A program made the position numbers and the translations under genes. From Lactobacillaceae bacterium (GTDB taxonomy: Bacteria; Bacillota; Bacilli; Lactobacillales; Lactobacillaceae), in assembly GCA_031289615.1 (NCBI GenBank), contig JAITPD010000017.1, positions 1-44,907 of the forward strand: a stretch of 44,907 nucleotides of DNA, in the 5' to 3' direction. Position 1 is the stretch's first letter. The number at the start of each line of letters is the position of its first letter. This document shows, in pieces, positions 35,348 to 43,715 of this stretch. Under the pieces are notes generated by a model. It did not search any database. It had not been told where the DNA came from and worked only from the letters and a program-made list of their open reading frames with translations.

Positions 35348-35364
35348 ATGAAAGGAAGTACAAT

Positions 35365-35595
35365 ATGCCAGCAGCATTAGCAGAAATTAAAGAAAAACTT
35401 GACGCACACATTGGTGACTCAGTAACTTTGACCACCCATGAAAGTCGTCACCGCAACATCGAGCATCAAGCTGTTGTTCGCGAAACATTCCGCTCAGTCT
35501 TTGTTTTAGATTTGAAGCGGGATGGGGATCAATTTGATCGTGCATCATTTAGCTACACAGATCTTTTGACTAATAACATCGAACTTGCTTTCTAA
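35365..35595 (+). CDS. veg: Veg family protein
   Basis: 76 residues from the ATG at 35365, behind AAGGAAG; the earlier ATG at 35317 reads through the leader hairpin and is rejected. The sequence MPAALAEIKEKLDAHIGD and RDGDQFDRASFSYTDLLT is that of the Veg (DUF1021) family, small cytoplasmic proteins abundant in Firmicutes and linked to biofilm formation in B. subtilis. It lies near rsmA and rnmV as in Bacillus, though here a secreted protein and a CNNM gene are inserted between them. Confidence 0.93.
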   Translation: MPAALAEIKEKLDAHIGDSVTLTTHESRHRNIEHQAVVRETFRSVFVLDLKRDGDQFDRASFSYTDLLTNNIELAF

Positions 35596-35635
35596 GCTAA
35601 AGTTCAATGATCCAAAAAGAAAATTTACTATTACG

Positions 35636-35660
35636 ACACCGCCCCCACGGTGTTTTTCTT
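35636..35660 (+). terminator. Terminator of veg
   Basis: ACACCG / CGGTGT stem with a 6-base loop, followed by TTTTTCTTTTT. Confidence 0.85.
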
Positions 35661-35677
35661 TTTGCAGAAATCAAAAA

Positions 35678-35735
35678 AATAAGCGTAGAGATATACAAGT
35701 CTCTCATTGGAGTTCTTGTAACCTCTACGCTTATT
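35678..35735. terminator. Long bidirectional terminator between veg and the secreted-protein gene
   Basis: A perfect 13-bp outer stem (AATAAGCGTAGAG / CTCTACGCTTATT) with an inner ACAAG/CTTGT stem. The minus strand ends in TTTTTTT, 5 bp after the stop at 35740. Confidence 0.85.
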
Positions 35736-35739
35736 AGTT

Positions 35740-36864
35740 TTATTTATCGTTCACGTGCGTCCATGAAACCGGGATCTTCAAAATCGTATCATGCAAGAAC
35801 ACACCATCAGACGCCTTAAATGTATATTGAACATAAGCTGCATTTTCTGGCACTTGTAACTGGTCAAGATGCAACCGTAGATAATGATGAATTTCATACG
35901 GTGCAGGATATTCAGTAGCTGCAGCTCGAATCCAAGGAGCATTATCATAATGAGTCTCTATTTTACCACCTTGAGCCTCTTTGCTAAACGGATGCCCATC
36001 CCGAATATCAGCCCATGCCAATGACTTTGCTATTGAATTAGAATTTGCTCCCGCCAAAGTGGCTTCTAATTTAGCTGGACTGATTAATGTATTTGGAAAG
36101 TTGTACAAATATTTGTCGTCAACTCGTCCATCTAATTCAAGATCAACGACCCCATCAACATTATACTTACGATTGTTAGCAACATCGTTATGAGCATTGA
36201 GATATGAATTACCATCCTTGTTACCACTAACGATTTGATAATTCAATTCATTGTTTGGCGTCACAGCTGTTTTGGCATCACCCTTGTAAATCCGATAGTT
36301 AATTCCCGCAGTTGATTCATTCTTTCCGAGTCCGTAAAGATAGACATAAAGACCCCTCTTAATACCCAGATCACCACAGTTTAAGTTTGGCACTGTTACC
36401 ACCTTCGTTGAACGAGGTGCTACTTCCCATTTATTAGGAATGTCATCAAGTGTATTGAATTGTGCCCATCCTGGTCCAGAATTGGCCTGTTTTTGCGTAG
36501 TACTACTCGAATATACATAATCTGGAGTCGCCACGAGATCTATCGCAGGCAAAAAACTAATTTTTTTATCTGTGTCATTTTTAACTTCAAACGTATAATG
36601 TGATTTACTATCCAAAGATTTAGTATAATGGCCTGATTCAAAGCACGCTGGCTGTACCATATTAGTGCCATTGTACCACTCATACTTATCATAAAAAGTA
36701 TTGTCGTCATTGACAATGTTCCCGGGATTCGTGACCTTGGCTGCTGGCAATGATGGAGATACCAATTCTGCTGCTGAAACTGTGGCTGGAATCACCGTAG
36801 ACCCCAACAAGAGCCCCATCGCTCCAATTGCAAAGGCCTTGCGTGTATTAATTTGTGTAAACAT
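35740..36864 (-). CDS. Secreted protein of unknown function
   Basis: 374 residues with a typical Sec signal peptide (AFAIGAMGLLLGSTVIPATVSA, cleavage near 31). The mature protein is hydrophilic and beta-rich, without LPXTG, LysM or membrane anchor. It has segments such as ESGHYTKSLDSKSHYTFEVKND and YVQYTFKASDGVF, the latter resembling an immunoglobulin-like strand pair. RBS AAAGGAGA. It is not recognised; it sits alone, inserted between veg and the CNNM gene, and may be a lineage-specific exported factor. Confidence 0.65.
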   Translation of the reverse strand: MFTQINTRKAFAIGAMGLLLGSTVIPATVSAAELVSPSLPAAKVTNPGNIVNDDNTFYDKYEWYNGTNMVQPACFESGHYTKSLDSKSHYTFEVKNDTDKKISFLPAIDLVATPDYVYSSSTTQKQANSGPGWAQFNTLDDIPNKWEVAPRSTKVVTVPNLNCGDLGIKRGLYVYLYGLGKNESTAGINYRIYKGDAKTAVTPNNELNYQIVSGNKDGNSYLNAHNDVANNRKYNVDGVVDLELDGRVDDKYLYNFPNTLISPAKLEATLAGANSNSIAKSLAWADIRDGHPFSKEAQGGKIETHYDNAPWIRAAATEYPAPYEIHHYLRLHLDQLQVPENAAYVQYTFKASDGVFLHDTILKIPVSWTHVNDK

Positions 36865-37021
36865 ATGTATCTATTTCTCCTTTAGTTGATTGGCATAAAG
36901 ATAACACATTCTTCAAAATAAATGCCAACGTAAACTACTAATGTCTTTAAATGGTATTATTTGTAATCGTTACGTATAAACAACCTCCTTAAATGTGGAC
37001 TATCTCCATAATTAACACTAT

Positions 37022-37060
37022 AAAAAAAGGCCTAGCATCAGCAAAAGCCAACCCTAAGCA
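37022..37060 (-). terminator. Terminator of the CNNM-family gene
   Basis: Minus-strand TGCTTAG pairs with CTAGGC(C) around GGC/GCT, followed by TTTTTTTAT, directly after the stop at 37067. Confidence 0.6.
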
Positions 37061-37066
37061 TTTATT

Positions 37067-38443
37067 TTAGTCTTTATCATCGTCTTGCTGATAAGAATCA
37101 ACATTTTCATGAATATCTTCTTCATTCAGCTCAATGACTTCGAAATCATTGATATAAGCATCCTTGTAATCGAGCGGGATAATTTTGAAATTAGAAACGA
37201 TAATCTCTTGGCCAACTGATACATCTGGATCTTCATCCAAAACGTAACCGGTCAATGTAACCATTTCAGAGTCTTCAAACGCCTTAATCTCGGTCTTAAA
37301 GTAACGCTCAAAGTCAAACAACGTTAGCTTTCCACTGACATTGTAATGCATGCGCCCTTCATCGTCAGAACCTGCTTTTTCAATCAAATCATCCGCAACA
37401 TCATCAATTTCGTCACGAACAGTTCCAAACAACTCTTCGTAAATATCCTTGTCCGTTACAATCCCAGAAGTTCCACCGTATTCGTCCTTAACAACAACGA
37501 TTGGTGCACGGTGACCAATCATTTCTTCCAAAATATCTTGAATATCTTGATTTTCTGAAACGTTTGGAATATTGCGCAAAATTACTCGAACAGATGATTC
37601 AGAATTAATCCGACCTTGACGAATCAAATCATAGCTAAACACATAGCCAAGAATCTTGTCCTTGTCATTATTAGCCACAACTGGAATTCGCGAAAACTTT
37701 GTCTCAAGATACTGTGACAAAGCATCACCAATCGTCGCAGTCACATCAATGACTGATAGTTGAGTCCGGTCAATCATAATGTCGGCCGCAACCTTGTCGT
37801 TCATCTCGAAGGCCCGTTTCATGAACGCCACGTCTTCTTCGTCCAATTCACCAGCCTGAGCAGCATCTTGTGAAAGTGACAGAATCTCGTTTTGCGAATA
37901 AATATCTTCGTCTGGGTGTGCATTGAACCCAATTAGCTTTGTCACTCCTGCAGCTGTCCGATCGAAAACAAAGATCAATGGGTACAGCAGAATGTGGAAA
38001 AAGCGAACTGGCCGAACAATGAATAACAACACATTCAAAGGCCGGTCAATTGCGATGTTTTTAGGCACCAAATCAGTAAAGACCGCGTGAATAAATGTAA
38101 AAATCAAAATTGCCGCAACTGAAGCAACTGGGTGAGCCATGTCACTAGGCAAAACCTTTGTGCTTAGGATCAACGTTGCAATGAATGACTCACCAATCCA
38201 ACCTAAAACCAGACTAGTCAGAGTAATTCCGACTTGCGCAGTTGAAAGGTACTCAGTGAGGTGCTCTGTCATGTGCAAGGCCCCCGCCATGTTACCAGTT
38301 GTCTTTCCTTTTGCCTCTGCCAGAGCGCGTAATGCACTTGGTCGCACTTTGACCAATGAATATTCAGTCAGTGTGAACAAGACAGCAAGCAGCAAAATAA
38401 TAACGATTGCAATTATATTATAGATAATGGACGCAGAATCCAT
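37067..38443 (-). CDS. CNNM/CorC (HlyC) family transporter-like protein
   Basis: 458 residues from the ATG at 38443 (an in-frame TTG lies farther upstream at 38464; GAAAGAGG before 38443 is its RBS). The order is: DUF21/CNNM membrane domain (about 1-190), paired CBS domains (DIMIDRTQLSVIDV and RAPIVVVKDEYGGTSGIVT), and a C-terminal CorC_HlyC domain (about 370-450, ALEDSEMVTLTGYVLDE-like). Such proteins are implicated in Mg2+/Co2+ export. It lies downstream of rsmA-rnmV-tatD on the same strand but has its own promoter. Confidence 0.9.
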   Translation of the reverse strand: MDSASIIYNIIAIVIILLLAVLFTLTEYSLVKVRPSALRALAEAKGKTTGNMAGALHMTEHLTEYLSTAQVGITLTSLVLGWIGESFIATLILSTKVLPSDMAHPVASVAAILIFTFIHAVFTDLVPKNIAIDRPLNVLLFIVRPVRFFHILLYPLIFVFDRTAAGVTKLIGFNAHPDEDIYSQNEILSLSQDAAQAGELDEEDVAFMKRAFEMNDKVAADIMIDRTQLSVIDVTATIGDALSQYLETKFSRIPVVANNDKDKILGYVFSYDLIRQGRINSESSVRVILRNIPNVSENQDIQDILEEMIGHRAPIVVVKDEYGGTSGIVTDKDIYEELFGTVRDEIDDVADDLIEKAGSDDEGRMHYNVSGKLTLFDFERYFKTEIKAFEDSEMVTLTGYVLDEDPDVSVGQEIIVSNFKIIPLDYKDAYINDFEVIELNEEDIHENVDSYQQDDDKD

Positions 38444-38494
38444 GGAATGAAATACCTCTTTCAAAATTTTATTTGTGTTTTTGTGTAGAATCTA

Positions 38495-38523
38495 ATTATA
38501 CTGAATAAACCTCCCATATACAA
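38495..38523 (-). promoter_or_regulatory. Promoter of the CNNM-family gene
   Basis: Minus-strand TTGTAT (38518-38523), 17-bp spacer, TATAAT (38495-38500), about 50 bp before the start at 38443. Confidence 0.6.
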
Positions 38524-38585
38524 GTAAATAGCGGTTTTGTCGTCAATTCTTAAATCTTACTTTTGTCTAAGTTTAAACTCTTTGC

Positions 38586-39476
38586 CTAATACACTCCTGC
38601 CTCAGCTAAGGCATTGTGCAAGGTAATAAATTGCTCGAGCGTTAATTTTTCAGCTCGAATTTTAGGATCAATTTGGGCTATTTCTAATGAATCCATTAAC
38701 TTATCAGCCATTGTTCCAGTTTTTCCAAATGCCGTTGTTAGGTTATTCCACAATGTTTTCCGACGCATCGTAAAGCCGATCCGGAATAGTTCAAATAACT
38801 TTTTTTCATTGCGTGGCAAAACTTCTAATGGTTCACGAGGCTCTAACACTACAATCGCTGAATCCACATTTGGATTTGGTACGAATGAAGTCCGAGACAC
38901 AGTAAACGCCACATGTGCGCTCATTCTGTACTGTACTGCTAATGATAGTGAACCGTATTCTTTCGTTCCTGGTTGAGCTGAAAGTCGGTCGGCCACTTCT
39001 TTTTGCATCATCACGACAATTGATTCAAACGGAATTCCAGATTCCAAAACTTGCAGCAAAATCGGCGTCGTAATGTAATAAGGCAAATTTGCAACTAACT
39101 TAAGTGGTGCCTTAGGATCTGCAAAATGTTCCGCAAATTCAGCGGCTAGATCAACCTTTAAAACATCCTGATTGACGACCGTGACATTTTCATAAGGAGC
39201 TAAAGTATCATTTAGGACATTTACCAAACGCTCATCAATTTCAAACGCCAAAACTTGATTAGCGGCACGAGCAAGTTGCTCTGTTAATGCGCCGATTCCT
39301 GGACCGATCTCAACAACATTATCCGCTTCTGTAACGTTTCCGGCTCTCACAATATTATGCAGAATGTTAATGTCAGTCAAAAAATTTTGCCCGAGAGACT
39401 TCTTTGTATTAATGCCATATTGATTCATAATGGCTTGCGTCCGTAGTGGTGTCGCAATATCTGGATAATCTGCCAT
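38586..39476 (-). CDS. rsmA: 16S rRNA dimethyladenosine transferase
   Basis: 296 residues. It dimethylates the two adjacent adenines near the 3' end of 16S rRNA. Motifs are KKSLGQNFLTD, VEIGPGIGALTEQLA for AdoMet binding and the catalytic NLPYYITTPIL. It follows rnmV in the tatD-rnmV-rsmA operon conserved in Firmicutes. Earlier name ksgA, after kasugamycin resistance of mutants. Confidence 0.97.
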   Translation of the reverse strand: MADYPDIATPLRTQAIMNQYGINTKKSLGQNFLTDINILHNIVRAGNVTEADNVVEIGPGIGALTEQLARAANQVLAFEIDERLVNVLNDTLAPYENVTVVNQDVLKVDLAAEFAEHFADPKAPLKLVANLPYYITTPILLQVLESGIPFESIVVMMQKEVADRLSAQPGTKEYGSLSLAVQYRMSAHVAFTVSRTSFVPNPNVDSAIVVLEPREPLEVLPRNEKKLFELFRIGFTMRRKTLWNNLTTAFGKTGTMADKLMDSLEIAQIDPKIRAEKLTLEQFITLHNALAEAGVY

Positions 39477-39505
39477 GCTGTCCTCCGTTATTTTGGTTCG
39501 TGCGT

Positions 39506-40060
39506 CTATTTGCCTCGATATTGATTCAAAACATCTGCCAACTGCGCAGCTTTAATCCCAAACATGTGCAACCGATTTAAAAGTTGCTTGCCATTAACGT
39601 ATCCTAAACCCAGCTGTTCAGCGACGAACACCCGTTTCTCTGCCGAGCCTGCTCCACCAACAAGTCCTAGTCTCATCAGATCGTTTCGCTCAATGTCTGA
39701 TTTGACATTGATATCATCAGCCTTAGCAACTTGCGCCAGAGCCGTCCGAATATCATCAACTGTTGCATATTCAATTCCTAAACTATGGTGCTTAATGTTG
39801 GCCCCAGCCATCGTCTTGGTCAGAAATGCGTGTTCTGCTGTCGGAACCAAATCGCTGATAATTTTACGCAGCCGTTCGCCATTAAAATCCGGATCAGTGA
39901 AAATGATAATCCCTCGCGTTTCAGCGGCCTTAACAATGGCTTTTTGCGTCTGAGGCATAAGTGCCGATCCATTTGTCTCAATCGTGTCAGCTTCCACAGC
40001 TGTTTTAATTTTTTCGGTATCAGCTTTACCCTCAACCACAATTACTTCATGAATTTTCAT
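39506..40060 (-). CDS. rnmV: Ribonuclease M5
   Basis: 184 residues. It matures 5S rRNA. A Toprim domain fills the N-terminal half: IVVEGKADTEKIK with its Glu, and IIFTDPDFNGERLR with the DPD metal site. The start overlaps the tatD stop in an ATGA, so the two are translationally coupled. Length matches the family. Confidence 0.96.
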   Translation of the reverse strand: MKIHEVIVVEGKADTEKIKTAVEADTIETNGSALMPQTQKAIVKAAETRGIIIFTDPDFNGERLRKIISDLVPTAEHAFLTKTMAGANIKHHSLGIEYATVDDIRTALAQVAKADDINVKSDIERNDLMRLGLVGGAGSAEKRVFVAEQLGLGYVNGKQLLNRLHMFGIKAAQLADVLNQYRGK

Positions 40061-40863
40061 GCCTCAATTTGCCACAACCGGTGGGCATTCTCCGTCGTAA
40101 TTTTAGCAAGCTCATTATAAGTCATCCCCAATTGCTCTGCCAGATTTGTCAATATTTGGAACACATACATTGGTTCGTTTTGCTTTCCCCGGAATGGAGT
40201 TGGAGCCAAGTATGGCGCATCTGTCTCCACCAAAATACGATCTAACGGAACGGCTTTCACTGCTTCGTGTACTTCATGTGCATTTTTAAATGTCGCAATT
40301 CCAGAAAACGAAATGTACATCCCCAAGTCCAAGAAACGCTTGGCTTCCTCAGCGTCACCAGTGAAAGAGTGCATCACTCCGCCGAACTCTTCAACTCCAC
40401 TCGCCTTTAACACTGAGTAGGTGTCATCAAAAGCGTCACGCGAATGAACCGTAACGGGCTTTTTAAATTCCTTAGCGAGTTCTAGCTGAGTCTTAAAAGC
40501 GACAATTTGATCTTCCTTACTAGGATTTTCTTCCCAATAATAGTCTAAGCCCATCTCGCCGACACCAACCACAACCGGATCGTTCAATTGTTCACGTAAA
40601 GTTTCCAAAGCTTTTTCATCAAAGTCGCGAATATCCTCTGGCTGCCAACCAACAATTGCATTCGCACCCTCAAACTCGCGAGCAATCTCAATGGCGCGTT
40701 GATTTCCAACAGTATCATAACCGACAATATTCATTTCCATTACGCGTGATTCGCGTGCACGGGCCCAATAAGCCGCCACATCATGCCAAAAAACCTCATC
40801 ATTTAAATGTGTGTGCGTATCAAAAGCATCGGCTGGACGCTTAGTTGGATCATAAATTGCCAT
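40057..40863 (-). CDS. tatD: TatD-family metal-dependent hydrolase
   Basis: 268 residues. TIM-barrel DNase of the TatD/YcfH family, acting on DNA 3' ends in the cytoplasm. Metal ligands: DTHTHLN near the N-terminus, a central Glu in VGEMGLDYYW, TVHSRDAF, MHSFTGD, and VETDAPYLAP. First gene of the rnmV-rsmA unit. Extended -10 promoter at 40895. Confidence 0.95.
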   Translation of the reverse strand: MAIYDPTKRPADAFDTHTHLNDEVFWHDVAAYWARARESRVMEMNIVGYDTVGNQRAIEIAREFEGANAIVGWQPEDIRDFDEKALETLREQLNDPVVVGVGEMGLDYYWEENPSKEDQIVAFKTQLELAKEFKKPVTVHSRDAFDDTYSVLKASGVEEFGGVMHSFTGDAEEAKRFLDLGMYISFSGIATFKNAHEVHEAVKAVPLDRILVETDAPYLAPTPFRGKQNEPMYVFQILTNLAEQLGMTYNELAKITTENAHRLWQIEA

Positions 40864-40894
40864 GTTGGTCTCCTTCGTTTTTATTCCTTACTCT

Positions 40895-40903
40895 ATTATA
40901 GCA
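40895..40903 (-). promoter_or_regulatory. Extended -10 promoter of the tatD-rnmV-rsmA operon
   Basis: TGCTATAAT on the minus strand, about 30 bp before tatD, with TTTGG-type repeats rather than a clear -35. Confidence 0.55.
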
Positions 40904-41082
40904 AACCAAATCCAAACCAAAGTTAAATGCGTCATTATTAAGACCACCTTCAGAGCATTTAATAACAATTAACGTCATACTTTAAATCCATAGAATATTT
41001 TGCAGCCTCTAGAAATAACGTGAGCTACTAAAATAAAGTGAAAATGATACCGATAACATATAATAGCAACTTGAAACATAGA

Positions 41083-41111
41083 TTGTATCAACATTTACTG
41101 TATGTTAAAAT
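41083..41111 (+). promoter_or_regulatory. Promoter of the small Xre regulator gene
   Basis: TTGTAT (41083-41088), 17-bp spacer, TAAAAT (41106-41111) with an extended TGT, about 40 bp before the TTG start. Nothing else was found in the 289-bp gap to tatD apart from its promoter. Confidence 0.5.
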
Positions 41112-41152
41112 ATTAACAATGATTTGTAATAACTGCCGGAAGAGGGTCTATT

Positions 41153-41368
41153 TTGAATACCGTTATCAGCTCGAAAATAAAATTAATTCGTAAAAATTTG
41201 GAATTATCTCAGGAAGAACTATCGTTATCAATAAATGTTTCTAGGTCTGAAATTTCAAAGTGGGAACGCGGAGTATGTGTGCCAAATATTCATGAACTAA
41301 TAATTCTAAGTAAATTATCAGGGTATACACTGGACGAAATCTGTACAGAAGGTGATGACCGGATTTGA
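41153..41368 (+). CDS. Small HTH Xre-family regulator
   Basis: 71 residues from a TTG start with GAGGG 6 bp upstream. The whole protein is one helix-turn-helix of the Cro/CI type: LIRKNLELSQEELSLSINVSRSEISKWERG and PNIHELIILSKLSGYTLDE. There is no sensing domain, so it may act as a dimer or with a partner. Its stop lies inside the 3' half of the tRNA-Cys gene on the other strand; the last residues EGDDRI are encoded by antisense tRNA bases. It could control the LAP-type operon on the far side of the tRNA. Confidence 0.75.
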   Translation: MNTVISSKIKLIRKNLELSQEELSLSINVSRSEISKWERGVCVPNIHELIILSKLSGYTLDEICTEGDDRI

Positions 41369-41420
41369 ACCGGCGATAACGGTTTTGCAGACCGACGCCT
41401 TACCTCTTGGCCACATCACC
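41350..41420 (-). tRNA. tRNA-Cys (anticodon GCA)
   Basis: On the minus strand the gene starts GGTGATGTGGCCAAGAGGTA and has a 7-bp acceptor stem GGTGATG/CATCACC, anticodon loop CTGCAAA and T-loop GGTTCAAATCC, with U at position 73, the cysteine identity base. CCA is not encoded. It begins 12 bp after the stop of the ABC permease gene, on the same strand, so it may be read from the peptide operon. Confidence 0.96.
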
Positions 41421-41432
41421 AATAATCAAGAA

Positions 41433-42302
41433 TCACTTTCGATCCTTAAATACATAGTTAAAAGTTAAATTAAATAAACCTAATAATACTGAGATAATAA
41501 ACACATAACCTGTTGTTATATCAAAACTAGGATTTTTACCAAAAAGAGATTGGGTAACTCCATACTTATTGTAAATCACATTAAAAATATTATTGTTGCC
41601 GATATTGTTTAAATTTTTTAGAAGAAGCTGCCTGTATAAACTAGCTGTACCAAACCCTGGCCAGTAGTTGATAAAAGTTGCAAAAGTTTTTGGTAAACTT
41701 GATATTAGAATATATGAGCCAGACATAAAGCCTGACAAAGTACCAACAATCGCAGAAATTGATGCAAAACTACTTGTAGTTTTTAATATTCTAAAAAAAA
41801 GTGATGAAAAGCAAACGCCAAAGAGGCAGGAAATTATGTTAATCCCCATAATTTTTAAAATAATTGTGCTTTCTAGATCAATACTTACCTGTAACCTGAT
41901 ATAAATTATACAAATAAAAGTAAAAATAGTAGTGGTTAAAAATGATTCAACAAATGCTGTAATCATATATCCAATCTGAGCTAAATTGCCAAGTGTTCCA
42001 TTTATCTCAAAATCAATTAAAGAGTCATTTTGCAGATCCTGAACGTATTGAGAAAATCCTGCAACAGAACTTGTCAATGCAACAATAGCAATCAAACCAC
42101 CGATCATCCATAAATCTAGAAATGCTTCCCTGTTAATGAACTGCGGAATTCCTGAAATTAATGCATTTCTCAAAAAAAATACATATATTATTAATCCAAT
42201 AAAGGCTCCCAATAATGAAAAAAATAGCCCAATCTTGTCTTGACGGTAAATGTTTAAATTCCTTTTTATAAAATTACTCATGATTTTAATCTGTTCTTCC
42301 AT
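41433..42302 (-). CDS. ABC-2 type permease of the azoline-peptide locus
   Basis: 289 residues with six membrane segments and no ATPase domain, typical of ABC-2 exporter permeases. It opens with a short cytoplasmic arm (MEEQIKIMSNFIKRNL) and has a conserved-looking LYRQLLLKNL loop. Its start overlaps the ATPase gene by 17 bases. In streptolysin S-type clusters the equivalent position holds sagH/sagI, which export the mature toxin; only one permease gene is present here. Confidence 0.82.
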   Translation of the reverse strand: MEEQIKIMSNFIKRNLNIYRQDKIGLFFSLLGAFIGLIIYVFFLRNALISGIPQFINREAFLDLWMIGGLIAIVALTSSVAGFSQYVQDLQNDSLIDFEINGTLGNLAQIGYMITAFVESFLTTTIFTFICIIYIRLQVSIDLESTIILKIMGINIISCLFGVCFSSLFFRILKTTSSFASISAIVGTLSGFMSGSYILISSLPKTFATFINYWPGFGTASLYRQLLLKNLNNIGNNNIFNVIYNKYGVTQSLFGKNPSFDITTGYVFIISVLLGLFNLTFNYVFKDRK

Positions 42303-43152
42303 TCAGTATGATTGAGAAAAAATCGTTCAGTGTTGCTTCTTCCACCCTAAACTCAAAGTTACATCCCATCTGTCTTAAATAATTTAGTTTATCTAGGGCT
42401 AAATTCGAGCTAGTAAATGTTTGAGTGTAACAATCTTCATCATTTTTAAAGCCGTTTTCACTAAATATTAAAGAATCTTCAGTTAAATCAGGTTTTTCAA
42501 TATATACTTTAACTTTTGGGATTTTGCTTATGAAATCTTCTGAGCTTCCATCAAAAATAATTTGACCTTTGTTCAAGAAAATGATCCTTGTTGCATATCG
42601 AATTTCTTCACGATAATGCGTAGTATAAATTAAGCTATTATTCTTGTTGTTGCAATATTTATTAACGTTATTCCAAAAATCTTTCCTAGCCTCTACATCC
42701 ATCCCAGTAGTTGCTTCATCCATCAGTAATAAATTAGGGTTCATCGCAATAACTCTTATTACATCAACCGCTCTCTTTTGTCCGCCGGATAAAGATCCAT
42801 ACAATTGGCTAGGGTCGTTCAAAACATCAGATTTTTTAATAAGATTAATCGCTCGTTTAAATTCTTTTTTATCGCCCAAACGGTGTTTTAAATTTTCGAA
42901 AACTGTCAATTCTTTATCTAAAATACTTTTTTGAAAAATCATTGCTTTCTTTAGCCCGTTTGGAATATAAATCTCACCATGGTTAACCCCATATACGCCA
43001 CTAATAATGTTCAACAACGTAGATTTACCTGCTCCGTTGGCTCCTAAAATAGCAATTCTTTCATTTTTGGATACATCAAATGAAATATCTTTTAAAATAG
43101 TAGTTCCACCAATTTCCTTACTTATTGATTTGGCACTAATAATACGTTCCAT
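42286..43152 (-). CDS. ABC transporter ATPase of the azoline-peptide locus
   Basis: 288 residues: Walker A GANGAGKST (37-45), signature SLSGGQKR near 119 and Walker B LLLMDEAT near 142. A C-terminal extension of about 70 residues resembles that of SagG/CcmA-type exporters rather than uptake systems. AGGAGTAACCAGTAATG marks the start, which shares one base with the CPBP stop. It powers the following permease, presumably to export a modified peptide. Confidence 0.9.
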   Translation of the reverse strand: MERIISAKSISKEIGGTTILKDISFDVSKNERIAILGANGAGKSTLLNIISGVYGVNHGEIYIPNGLKKAMIFQKSILDKELTVFENLKHRLGDKKEFKRAINLIKKSDVLNDPSQLYGSLSGGQKRAVDVIRVIAMNPNLLLMDEATTGMDVEARKDFWNNVNKYCNNKNNSLIYTTHYREEIRYATRIIFLNKGQIIFDGSSEDFISKIPKVKVYIEKPDLTEDSLIFSENGFKNDEDCYTQTFTSSNLALDKLNYLRQMGCNFEFRVEEATLNDFFSIILNGRTD

Positions 43153-43715
43153 TACTGGTTACTCCTTTTTAAAAAAAATAAAACATTAAAGAAAACATGA
43201 CACAAAATACAAATTAACACCTGTCCAGTAACCACTAATATGCTGCTAAATATTATCCCCTGAATTGACTTAACTAAAGATTTGCGTCCTTGATAGGCAA
43301 GATGTGAAATTGCAAACGCTAAACTAGAAATAATTATAAATTCCCACTTAAACAATGATAATTTCATGCAGATACTCATCAAAAGAGACCTATAATTAAG
43401 CTCCTCAAATAATGGAAAAAGAAAAATAAATGTAAACTTTCTAAATATCACAGTGTTGATCCAAATTAAATTAATTTTTTTTTGATAGATCATAGATTCA
43501 GTACAAAAAGGAATAATGGTCCCCACAAGCAATAATGATATTAGCATCAGAAAATTAATACCATCAGTAACTTGAAGAATAAATAATACTGATAAATATA
43601 CCCCTGCAGATGAAATTCGTTTAAGTATAGGAATTCTTTTAACTAATGGAATCAGCATCCCTGGAGAAATAGCTAGCACTCCAATTAAATAATTAAGCCA
43701 TTGGATGCTCAACAT
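43152..43715 (-). CDS. CPBP-family intramembrane protease (SagE-like)
   Basis: 187 residues with six or so membrane segments and the three CPBP/Abi motifs: EELNYRS (Glu104, Glu105, Arg109), FAISHLAY (His138) and CHVFFN (His173, Asn177). In LAP clusters the homologue SagE is thought to cleave the leader or give immunity. Its start lies within the 3' end of the YcaO gene (overlap 23 bases). Both motifs and place support that role over a stand-alone abortive-infection protein. Confidence 0.88.
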   Translation of the reverse strand: MLSIQWLNYLIGVLAISPGMLIPLVKRIPILKRISSAGVYLSVLFILQVTDGINFLMLISLLLVGTIIPFCTESMIYQKKINLIWINTVIFRKFTFIFLFPLFEELNYRSLLMSICMKLSLFKWEFIIISSLAFAISHLAYQGRKSLVKSIQGIIFSSILVVTGQVLICILCHVFFNVLFFLKRSNQ

